A stretch of 19,604 nucleotides of DNA from positions 1 to 19,604 of the forward strand of contig JAUVBI010000027.1 in assembly GCA_030591305.1 (NCBI GenBank). The letters run 5' to 3'. The translations under genes and the position numbers were made by a program. This document shows positions 7,718-14,900 of the stretch, piece after piece. The notes beneath the pieces were generated by a model. It ran no database searches. It was not told the origin of the DNA and saw only the letters and a program-made list of their open reading frames with translations. The stretch comes from Pseudomonadota bacterium. Lineage in GTDB: Bacteria; Pseudomonadota; Gammaproteobacteria; Pseudomonadales; Halieaceae. Numbering within the stretch: the first letter of the stretch is position 1; each line of letters begins with the position of its first letter.

Positions 7718-8902
7718 TCAGCTTCGCTTGCTCAAAAACAGGGCTGCAATGTCATCCGGTGCAGTCTCTACTTTGTCGAGCCCCAGGCGGGTGACCAGTT
7801 CCCCCGGTGAGTCGGCTGTTTGCTCAAAAACCTCAAGAAAGTACTTCTCCTTCTCTATGAGGTTTTTGGGTGGCAATATTTCCAGAATGCCGTCGGAAAA
7901 CAGGGCGAGCATAAAGCGCTGCGGCAGGTCGATAAGGTGCTCTTCAAACTGCGTATCTTCGGTAATGCCAACCGCTGTGCCCTCACCCCGCAGGTAGCGC
8001 GCGCCCTCACTGCACACCAGAACAGGCTGAGGCAAATGGCCCGCCACGCTATAACGCAGGGAATTGCGCTTCATATCGAGCAAGCCCACTACCATGGTGG
8101 CAAATTTGCCAACGCCCAGGTCGAGTAACTCATCGTTGGCTTTTTTCAGCATCGCAACCGGGCTAAGAATAGAGTCATCGTTGAGGCGAAGATAGTCCGA
8201 GCGTTTCCTGGCAAACAGGTTTTTCAACAACACGGTTGCAAACGCCGATGAGCTGCCGTGACCAGAGACATCAGCCATAAAAAATGCTACGTAGTCCTCA
8301 CCCACCGTAAAGTAATCGGTAAAATCGCCGCTGAGATACAAAGACGGTATGACCGTATGACTAAAAACATAATCCTTTAAAACCAGAGGGCTGACAGGAA
8401 GCATTCGCAATTGAACCTGCCGACCGGCCTGTTGGTCTTGCTCCAGCATTGCTACCGTGCCACGCAACTCGGCATTGGCGGCTTCGAGACGCTTGCGGGA
8501 CTGCAACAGTTCTCGGCGCATCTGGCGCTGGCGAACACAGCGGTCAATAGACTTTATCAAAGCCTCAATATCTTCTACCGGACGAACAAAGAAGTCTGAT
8601 GCCCCCAGGCGCAGGGCCGTCATCATGCGGTCGACCTCTGCCTTGTCACTGAACATAATCACAGGCACCTGTACGTCCATTTCGCGCAGGGTGCGGCGGG
8701 CTTCTTCCCAGGAAACGCCCTTGAGCTTCAGCTCGCAAAGAATCACGTCCAATTCACTGTTCTCGGCCAGCGAATAATTGGAGTTGACAACATCGGTAAC
8801 AATTTCGACGTGGTAACCTGAATTCGATACGAGCTTCGCCAGCGCCTCAGCTCGAGAAGCGTTATCGTTAATTACCAGTACATTTCCGTTTGCGGCCATC
8901 AT
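7718..8902 (-). CDS. rssB: RssB-like response regulator with C-terminal PP2C phosphatase
   Basis: 394 residues from the ATG at 8902: receiver domain (about 5-120), coiled-coil linker (about 122-160, rich in R/E/L) and PP2C/SpoIIE-type Ser/Thr phosphatase (about 165-392). The phosphatase keeps its metal ligands: D193 and D196 in SGDFTDYF, D211 in ADVSGHG, D337 in SDG and D383/D384 in PDD. The receiver is degenerate: E57 replaces the phosphoacceptor Asp, N12-D13 stands for the acidic pair and R107 for the conserved Lys, while S85 is retained. An upstream in-frame TTG at 8959 is possible, but neither start has a Shine-Dalgarno, and starting at 8902 places receiver residues at the usual CheY numbers. 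Likely acts on the STAS protein; a sigma-S link is inferred from Pseudomonas RssB. Confidence 0.85.
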   Translation of the reverse strand: MMAANGNVLVINDNASRAEALAKLVSNSGYHVEIVTDVVNSNYSLAENSELDVILCELKLKGVSWEEARRTLREMDVQVPVIMFSDKAEVDRMMTALRLGASDFFVRPVEDIEALIKSIDRCVRQRQMRRELLQSRKRLEAANAELRGTVAMLEQDQQAGRQVQLRMLPVSPLVLKDYVFSHTVIPSLYLSGDFTDYFTVGEDYVAFFMADVSGHGSSSAFATVLLKNLFARKRSDYLRLNDDSILSPVAMLKKANDELLDLGVGKFATMVVGLLDMKRNSLRYSVAGHLPQPVLVCSEGARYLRGEGTAVGITEDTQFEEHLIDLPQRFMLALFSDGILEILPPKNLIEKEKYFLEVFEQTADSPGELVTRLGLDKVETAPDDIAALFLSKRS

Positions 8903-9023
8903 TACAAACTTTGATGGAGAGTTCGGCGTGACATTACGCCCATCAGGAGAAGCAGGCAACAGCGATTATCACGCTTTGGGCAGGATTTCACAGTTTTGTG
9001 ACTTAATTGGCTATTTGGACGAT

Positions 9024-9752
9024 TTAAAAGTCGTCGTCCCAGCCTCCTTCTTCATAATCGGAGAAATTATCTTTAACCACTCCATCATTGACATAGAATT
9101 CTCGCTGCTGCAAATACGCGTCTCTGACGAAAATATAGCGGTCACCGGACATCAGTTCTTCAGCCTTGAGCAGTCGCGCCCGTCCATCGATGAGTTCCAG
9201 CCCATACATGGTATTGCGCAGGCGTACGTTATCGATAAGGACCTGGGGTGAGGCGTAGATGTCGACGAGAGTGCCCGCACCACTGCGTATGGTGCGTGGC
9301 CCAAAAAATGGCACCATTAGATAAGGCCCTGAATCGACACCCCAGGTCGCCAGAGTGTGACCAAAATCCGTTCGGTATGGCCGAATTCCAATCGGTGTAG
9401 CAACATCGATCAGGCCGAGAAAGCCCGCGGTCGAATTTACCAAAAACCGCCCCCCACTTTGCACCGCACCCTCCAGTCGCCATTGCAATAAAGCGTTAAA
9501 CGCAGCATTAGCATCGTAGAGATTGGCAAAAAAATTGCCCACGCCCCGCTCGCCTATGTCTGGCATGACAATGTGGTATGTCTGGGCCAGGGGCCGCATC
9601 AAATACTTATCCAGGCCATCGTTCACCGCAAACACTCGCCGGTTCATCGTTTCCCAAGGATCAATATTGCTCTCATCCTCCAACACCTGTGCGTGCACCG
9701 GGGAAAGCGGAAAAATCAACAACAATGGCAATATGAATCGAATAAAGGGCAT
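9024..9752 (-). CDS. mlaA: MlaA (VacJ) family outer-membrane lipid asymmetry protein
   Basis: 242-residue MlaA/VacJ protein. In the Mla pathway MlaA sits in the outer membrane with a porin and removes phospholipids mislocalised to the outer leaflet. The family core is clear: DPWETMNRRVFAVND (about 32-46), then GERGVGNFFANLYD, GRFLVNSTAGFLGLIDVA, FGHTLATWGVDSGPYLMVPFFGP and DPW-proximal helices. Residues 1-21 are a signal peptide (LLLIFPLSPVHA). Unlike E. coli MlaA there is no lipobox cysteine, so cleavage by signal peptidase I after A21 is predicted. The C-terminus is acidic (WDDDF). A strong promoter lies just upstream, and the RssB-like gene follows after 121 nt. Confidence 0.93.
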   Translation of the reverse strand: MPFIRFILPLLLIFPLSPVHAQVLEDESNIDPWETMNRRVFAVNDGLDKYLMRPLAQTYHIVMPDIGERGVGNFFANLYDANAAFNALLQWRLEGAVQSGGRFLVNSTAGFLGLIDVATPIGIRPYRTDFGHTLATWGVDSGPYLMVPFFGPRTIRSGAGTLVDIYASPQVLIDNVRLRNTMYGLELIDGRARLLKAEELMSGDRYIFVRDAYLQQREFYVNDGVVKDNFSDYEEGGWDDDF

Positions 9753-9772
9753 AGGGTAATTCGTGTGGTTAT

Positions 9773-9791
9773 GGTGGGAATTTTACCCACC
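9773..9791. repeat. 6-bp inverted repeat flanking the mlaA -10 box
   Basis: GGTGGG (9773-9778) and CCCACC (9786-9791) are perfect inverted arms around a 7-nt centre that contains the mlaA -10 hexamer. It could be an operator or, in RNA from hvfABC, a hairpin ending that transcript; there is no U tract after it. Confidence 0.55.
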
Positions 9792-9808
9792 AAATTTATC
9801 GCTGGCAA
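9780..9808 (-). promoter_or_regulatory. mlaA: Sigma70 promoter of mlaA
   Basis: TTGCCA (-35, 9803-9808) and TAAAAT (-10, 9780-9785), each 5 of 6 to consensus, are separated by exactly 17 nt on the minus strand. Initiation near 9773 gives a leader of about 20 nt. It shows mlaA can be transcribed separately from hvfABC. Confidence 0.65.
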
Positions 9809-9826
9809 CCAGTACGCGTATCAGAA

Positions 9827-10582
9827 TTAGGGCGCCAGTTGAGCGACGACTATTGACTGACCATTGAGCTCTGCCAATAATTCACTGCCAAACCCTGTCA
9901 CTGTCTCTTCAGGCATGCCCAGTTCCTGCGCCAGACGGGATAAAAGCATGGCACCAGTAGCGTCGGTATTATCCCGAATAAGCTCCAATAACCGCGCCGT
10001 CGCGGGGTTTAGCTCCATAAAGCGAACATTATCTTCGCGATTTCTATAGACCACCAGGAAAGTGGGCTCCACCGCCTCTGTGGGCTGAAAGCTCCGCCCT
10101 ATTTTGTGCACGGGAAACTGGTAGCTAAGTACCCATGCCAGTGGCGATAGTGCCGGTGTTTCCAGCAGGGGATTGTCCAGCCGGGCCCGGCCATCCAGGT
10201 TCTCCTGCGAGATATCCAGCGCCAGCTCAACCCATTCGTAATGAGCCAACTCAGCGATAAAGGGTGGATCAAAGTCCGTCGGTTGATACTCCTGGCTCAG
10301 GAAACGCAGAAACTCCTGGCTGATTTCCAGAAAATACGGCGTATGACAGCGATGCCCATCAATAAAACGGTACACCAAGGCATGCCATTCACTATCGGGG
10401 TACAGGCTGCGTAAGACTGGAAAGCCATTACTGATAAAGCTTTCAATATTGTTGTACACCAGGTCCTGATATATTTTCAAGCGCCTTGCTTCCACCCCGG
10501 CAGGGGCGGGATTGGTATCCGGGGCGCGCAAAAAATCAGCCATTTCAAGCTGCGCATCCCGCAATTTCTTAGCTGCCATCAT
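9827..10582 (-). CDS. hvfC: HvfC/BufC family RiPP maturation partner (DUF2063)
   Basis: 251-residue DUF2063-type protein. The N-terminal helical half has LRDAQLEMADFLR, RLKIYQDLVYNNIESFISNGFPVL and LAHYEWVELALDIS, which are typical of the family; a C-terminal winged-helix-like half follows (about 185-251, LNPATARLLELI). These proteins partner the MNIO enzyme and are thought to recruit the precursor peptide for modification. The gene begins directly at the hvfB stop (TGA|ATG, zero gap), so translation is coupled. No signal peptide, so cytoplasmic as expected for a maturase subunit. A mlaA promoter lies beyond its stop, and no DoxX (hvfD) gene follows. Confidence 0.88.
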   Translation of the reverse strand: MMAAKKLRDAQLEMADFLRAPDTNPAPAGVEARRLKIYQDLVYNNIESFISNGFPVLRSLYPDSEWHALVYRFIDGHRCHTPYFLEISQEFLRFLSQEYQPTDFDPPFIAELAHYEWVELALDISQENLDGRARLDNPLLETPALSPLAWVLSYQFPVHKIGRSFQPTEAVEPTFLVVYRNREDNVRFMELNPATARLLELIRDNTDATGAMLLSRLAQELGMPEETVTGFGSELLAELNGQSIVVAQLAP

Positions 10583-11434
10583 TCAGACCCCCTGCGATAA
10601 TATTGAAGGTTCACAAACTTTTTGACAGCCCCTAATGTGTTCGATTTCCAGCAACAATTCTGCCAGCGGTGGGATGTTAAAATCTCGTTCAAGCAATGTA
10701 GGAACAGGGCCCAGCCGTTGATATGCCTGCTCCAGAAGCTGCCATACCGGATGAATGATGTCGGCCCCGTGGGTGTCTACTTTCAGATCCTCTGCCTCGT
10801 CAAAATGGCCTGCAATATGAATATACCGCACCCGATCCAAGGGCAGGGCGTCCAGGAACTGCAGGGGATCGTAGCGGTGATTGATGCTGTTCACATAGAT
10901 ATTATTGACATCCAGTAGCAGGTCACAACCGGATTCTTGCAGCACTGCAGTGATAAACTCGGCCTCGGAAAGGTCATTGTACGCCTGGCCATAATAGGAT
11001 GCATTTTCCAGCACCAGCGGCATCCCGATGATATCCTGTACCTGTCGCACCCTGTCGGCCACGTGGCGAACCGCCTCTTCGGTAAAAGGAATAGGCAGCA
11101 AATCATACAGGTGGCCATCGGCCGCACAGTATGAGAGGTGTTCACTATACAGGGGCGTGTTAATCTCAGTCATCAGCGCCCGCACCGACCTGACCAACTT
11201 GGTATCGATAGGGTCCGGGCCGCCAATATCCAGTGACAAACCGTGCAGAACAATAGTGTGCCGCTCCGCCAGTTGCCTGAACTGCTTGCCAAAGCGCCCG
11301 CCTACACCAATCCAGTTCTCCGGTGCCACCTCCATAAAATCGACCGATCCCTGGTCCATTGACAGCAGCGGACCCATGAGGGCCCGCCGTAGCCCGAGAC
11401 CCGCTCCGTGCAGATCCCGGCTTACTTCAGACAT
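10583..11434 (-). CDS. hvfB: HvfB/BufB multinuclear non-heme iron (MNIO, DUF692) peptide maturase
   Basis: 283-residue DUF692 TIM-barrel oxidase that modifies cysteines of a partner peptide using a di/tri-iron centre and O2. Candidate iron ligands fall in the family order: H64 (LHGLSLDIG), H99 (SEHLSY), E143 (LENASYY), D175/N177/N178 (LDVNNIYVN), H206/H210 (YIHIAGH), D220/H222 (VDTHG) and E249 (LLERD). Length is normal for the family. The start ATG overlaps the hvfA stop by one base (TAATG), giving translational coupling with its presumed substrate. Related enzymes modify Cys in EGKCG motifs to oxazolone/thioamide or thiooxazole groups that bind copper; the exact product here is not predictable. 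Confidence 0.92.
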   Translation of the reverse strand: MSEVSRDLHGAGLGLRRALMGPLLSMDQGSVDFMEVAPENWIGVGGRFGKQFRQLAERHTIVLHGLSLDIGGPDPIDTKLVRSVRALMTEINTPLYSEHLSYCAADGHLYDLLPIPFTEEAVRHVADRVRQVQDIIGMPLVLENASYYGQAYNDLSEAEFITAVLQESGCDLLLDVNNIYVNSINHRYDPLQFLDALPLDRVRYIHIAGHFDEAEDLKVDTHGADIIHPVWQLLEQAYQRLGPVPTLLERDFNIPPLAELLLEIEHIRGCQKVCEPSILSQGV

Positions 11435-11805
11435 TACTTACCGCCGCACTTACCTTCGCCTTCGGCTTTCTTGCCCTCGCCACAGCTACCTTCAGATTCG
11501 GCTTTGGCTTTTCCTTCACCGCACTTGCCTTCACCACATTTTCCTTCGGACTTGGACTTGGCTTCTCCTTCACCGCACTTGCCTTCACCGCATTTTCCTT
11601 CGGACTTGGCTTTAGCTTTTCCTTCACCGCACTTGCCTTCACCACACTTGCCCTCAGCGTCCTTACCATAGCTGGCCAGGTCGTAACCGCCACTCAATTG
11701 TTGGGCTGAAAATGGGTTTGCTTCAGCAGAGGCAACAGGTGCAAATGAACCGGCAAGAAATGCTGCGCCCAATGCTGCAGCAATTGGTTTTATAGAATGA
11801 GCCAT
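11434..11805 (-). CDS. hvfA: HvfA/bufferin-type Cys-rich RiPP precursor with EGKCG repeats
   Basis: 123-residue secreted low-complexity protein. A Sec signal peptide (1-27, cut after ASA) is followed by the family block EANPFSAQQLSGGYDLA and then a Gly/Lys/Glu/Cys tail. The tail holds seven EGKCG motifs and one EGSCG, with cysteines at 54, 59, 72, 77, 90, 95, 108 and 120. The first three repeat units are 18 residues, each EGKCGEGKCGEG plus a six-residue spacer; the fourth is degenerate. HvfA-type peptides are modified at Cys by the MNIO enzyme and bind copper in the periplasm or outside the cell. The Shine-Dalgarno is AAGGGAA, and the gene heads hvfABC. The leader may be the signal peptide itself. 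Identification is strong; the metal and final structure are inferred. Confidence 0.93.
   Translation of the reverse strand: MAHSIKPIAAALGAAFLAGSFAPVASAEANPFSAQQLSGGYDLASYGKDAEGKCGEGKCGEGKAKAKSEGKCGEGKCGEGEAKSKSEGKCGEGKCGEGKAKAESEGSCGEGKKAEGEGKCGGK
11440..11655 (-). repeat. hvfA: 54-bp tandem repeats in hvfA
   Basis: Four consecutive 54-bp units (11655-11602, 11601-11548, 11547-11494, 11493-11440) encode the 18-residue EGKCG-pair modules. Units 1-3 are close copies differing mainly in the spacer codons; unit 4 has lost its second cysteine at the usual place and reads EGSCG. The array is in frame and could gain or lose copies by slippage or recombination. Confidence 0.85.
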
Positions 11806-11878
11806 GATTAGTTCCCTTTTGATTTAATTTTATTACACTCGCCCACGATCGACCCAGTGCCGAAGTGCCTAAAGGCAG

Positions 11879-11890
11879 CTATCGTGATAG
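11879..11890. repeat. Palindrome CTATCGTGATAG in the hvfA leader
   Basis: CTATC and GATAG are perfect arms around GT, immediately downstream of the candidate hvfA -10 box, where a repressor could bind. A second small stem (TGCC/GGCA) lies just after it in the leader. Function unproven. Confidence 0.35.
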
Positions 11891-11891
11891 A

Positions 11892-11919
11892 TATGACACA
11901 GTGACACCAGCTAAGTTTC
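11892..11919 (-). promoter_or_regulatory. hvfA: Candidate ECF (sigma-E-like) promoter of hvfABC
   Basis: On the minus strand GAAACTT (11913-11919) resembles the sigma-E -35 GGAACTT (6 of 7) and, after a 16-nt spacer, TCATA (11892-11896) resembles the -10 TCAAA. Initiation near 11886 gives a leader of about 80 nt. No good sigma70 pair was found in the 173-nt gap to hrpA; a lone TGTAAT box occurs near 11838. Related operons elsewhere are under ECF sigma control, which fits, but no sigma or anti-sigma gene of that type is here. Confidence 0.3.
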
Positions 11920-11978
11920 ATTATTTGCACAGCGAGAGTGGTAATTTTTCACAAAAAGTGACGCTGGGGCAGCTGCTC

Positions 11979-14900
11979 TCAGTGGGGGTTATCCTCCGTC
12001 CAACGGATAACTTTAAGCCACTGCTCCTGCAGGCGCTTTTCCGAGATCGCCTGCCGCGTACCAAGGCTCTGGGCAAAGAGAGAAACCCTGAACTCCTCAA
12101 GCATCCAGCGAAACTGCCTGGCCTCCGGGCAAATTTGCAGCAATCCGGAGCGCTCTTCACACAGCTGCCACAGCTTGGCACCCACGCTATCGAGCAGCTC
12201 TGTGTATTTTTGGTCCTTGCCGGCCTGCCCGCTGAGGCGCTGTAACCGGACAAGCAGGGCCTTTATATACCGGGGGTACTGGGACAGCCACTCGCGGGGC
12301 GTATCTCGCACAAACCCCTTCTGCAACAACCGCTGTAACTGCCTGTTAACATCCTCCAGACTGGAGAGATATTTTCCGGCACCCAACTTGACTATTTCTC
12401 TGCGCAATTCAGCGAGGGCATCCAGCGTATTGAACAGGATTTTTTCCAGCTCATTGGCACAGCTGATAACCTCACCTTTGCCACTTTCCAACATTTTTTC
12501 GAACTCTTGAGCAGCAAAGGGCCTGTCGCTGTCAATTTCCATTGCCCATACATAGGCACCGTCAACCAGGTCTGCCAGCAACTGTTCCCTATCGAGCTGG
12601 GCGCCCGCTATCACCAGGTTGAATTTGTTTCCCTTTAGCATTTGCCTGGACAGGTATTTCACCTGGGTAGCGCTGTGCAAGCGCAGCAGCCGCAGCAAAC
12701 CCAGACGATGCTGCAACTGCGCCTGGGCGGGATAATCAAACAATTCAATATCGACGCTGCTGGTCTTATCGACAAGACCCGGATAGGCAATTATATCCAC
12801 CCCCGCCTGCCGAAACCGCCACTCCCGGGGGATATCACCAAAATTCCAGCGACCCATTCCTGTTTTAGCTGGCGTATCGCCTGTGGCAGAAGCCATGCTC
12901 TGGCGGGTGTCCGTGCGAAAGTTCGCTATCAACTGCGCCAGGTCCCTGCCCTGCTCCAGTAATTTCCCCCTGGCATCAACCACCCGAATATTCATTCGGT
13001 AGTAATCATCCAGTTTATCTGTGTCCCAGTCGCCCGCCTCCAATCGAATGCCGCCCAGGCCGGACAGTTTCTCCGACAACTCCCGGGACAGGTCCGAGTC
13101 AGAGGGGGACATCGTGGCCAGGGCGCGGTCGACAAAGTCGGGGGCGGGCACCAGGTGCTTGCGCTTGGCCTTGGGCAGGCCCCTGAGCATTTGGATGCAT
13201 TTTTCCCGCAGCAACCCCGGCACCAGCCAGTCAAACAAAAAGCGGGGCACCCTATTTAACAGGGCCACCGGCACTGTGAGCGAAACACCATCGGCGACAT
13301 TACCCGGCTCGAACTGGTAACTCAGTTTGAAGCGCATGTCATGCCAATCCAGGTGGTCGGGAAATTGCTCACCCAGGCCGCTGCCCAGGTCCTTCGCCAG
13401 TAAATCCTCTCGTTGCAGGCGCAAACCACTTTCAGCTCCAGAATTGCGCTTTAACCAGGCGCGCAGACGACTGGCTGTATAAGCGTCATCTGGCAACCTC
13501 TCGTCGTAGAAGGAAAACAATACCTGTTCATCGGCCAGAATATCGCGCCTACGGGTGCGCGCCTCCATATCCTGCAACTCCCGTACCAGGCGCTGGTTAT
13601 GCTTCAGGAAGCCGGGATGGGGATGAAATTTAGCGGCGATCAAACCCTCCCTGATAAGTAACTCCCGTGATTCGGCCGGGCTTATCGGGCCATAGTGCAC
13701 CGCTTGTTTATCGGAGACTGTCAGGCCGTAAAGCGTGACGCGTTCATAGGCCATGACCTGGCCGCCCCTGGCCTCCCAGCGCGGTTGATAATAGTGATAT
13801 TTTAGCAGCGCGGGATTAATATCCAGCACCCACAGGGGATTAATCGCCGCCACAGAACGCGCGTACACTTTCGTGGTTTCAACGATTTCAGCCGCCACCA
13901 TCCACTTTGGTTTCTTTTTAAACTGGGAGGAACCGGGAAAGATCTGCAGCTTGCGACTGCGACTGCCCAGGTATTCATGCCCTTCCTGAAACTGGGCAAT
14001 ATGACTCAACAGGCCAGCAAGCAGCGCCCGGTGAATACCCTCGTAGTTTTCCTCCTCCGACAATGCCGCCCGGGGTTTCATTTTTTGTGCCTTACACGCA
14101 ACCGTTAACTGGTAGTGAATATCGCGCCATTCGCGCATTCGCATAAAGGAGATAAACTCCCTCTTACAAAGCTTTCGCAGTTGATTCTGGCTCAGGGCCT
14201 GTCGCTGTTCTTCGTAGTACTTCCACAAGTTTAGCCATGCCATAAAATCGGACTTATCGTGCTGAAAGCGCGCGTGCATCTGGTCCGATTGCTGCTGCTT
14301 GTCGGCGGGCCGCTCGCGGGGGTCTTGCACAGCCAGTGCACTGGTAATCACCAGTATTTCTTCCAGGGCGCCCCGCTCTGATGCGGCAAGAACCATACGG
14401 GCCAGGCGGGGATCTACCGGCAGTCTGGCCATTTTCCTGCCGATATCCGTGAGCTCGCCACCCTTGCTAACAGCACCCAACTCTTCAAGTAATTTGTAGC
14501 CATCGCGCACCATGCGAGGGTCCGGCGAATTGATAAAGGGAAACTCCCCTATATCGCCGAGTCGCAGCAGCAACATTTGCAGAATAACCGCCGCGAGATT
14601 GGTCCGCTTTATTTCCGGGTCGGTGAACTCCGGGCGATTGGAAAAATCCTCTTCGCTGTACAGGCGGAGGCAGACACCCTCCTCTACTCGCCCACAGCGA
14701 CCCTGACGCTGGTTAGCGCTGGCCTGGGAAATGGCTTCGATGGGTAAGCGCTGCACCTTGGTGCGAAAGCTGTAGCGGCTGATACGCGCTTCCCCCGGGT
14801 CTATTACGTAGCGAATACCGGGAACGGTGAGTGATGTTTCTGCGACGTTTGTGGCAAGTACAACCCGCGTACCACGCCTTTTTGACAAATTGAACACGCG

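Noticed and set aside
8903..8959. TTG start giving a 413-aa RssB-like protein
   Set aside because: The added 19 residues have no domain match, there is no Shine-Dalgarno, and the ATG at 8902 places the receiver at standard numbering.
8988..9001. TCACA-GTTT-TGTGA inverted repeat upstream of the RssB-like gene
   Set aside because: Resembles CRP half-sites but in the reversed orientation (TCACA first) with a 4-nt centre, so it is not a standard CRP site; left unassigned.
11440..11655. Regular ~54-bp repeats resembling a CRISPR array
   Set aside because: There are no unique spacers between short repeats; the whole unit repeats in frame and encodes the HvfA modules, and no cas genes are present.
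11408..11671. Plus-strand open frame (87 aa, Pro/Ser/His-rich) across the hvfA array
   Set aside because: It is the antisense shadow of the EGKCG repeats; the minus-strand frame has a signal peptide, Shine-Dalgarno and family motifs.
11865..12245. Plus-strand 126-aa open frame at the 3' end of hrpA
   Set aside because: Antisense to the HrpA C-terminus with no recognisable domain or ribosome binding site.
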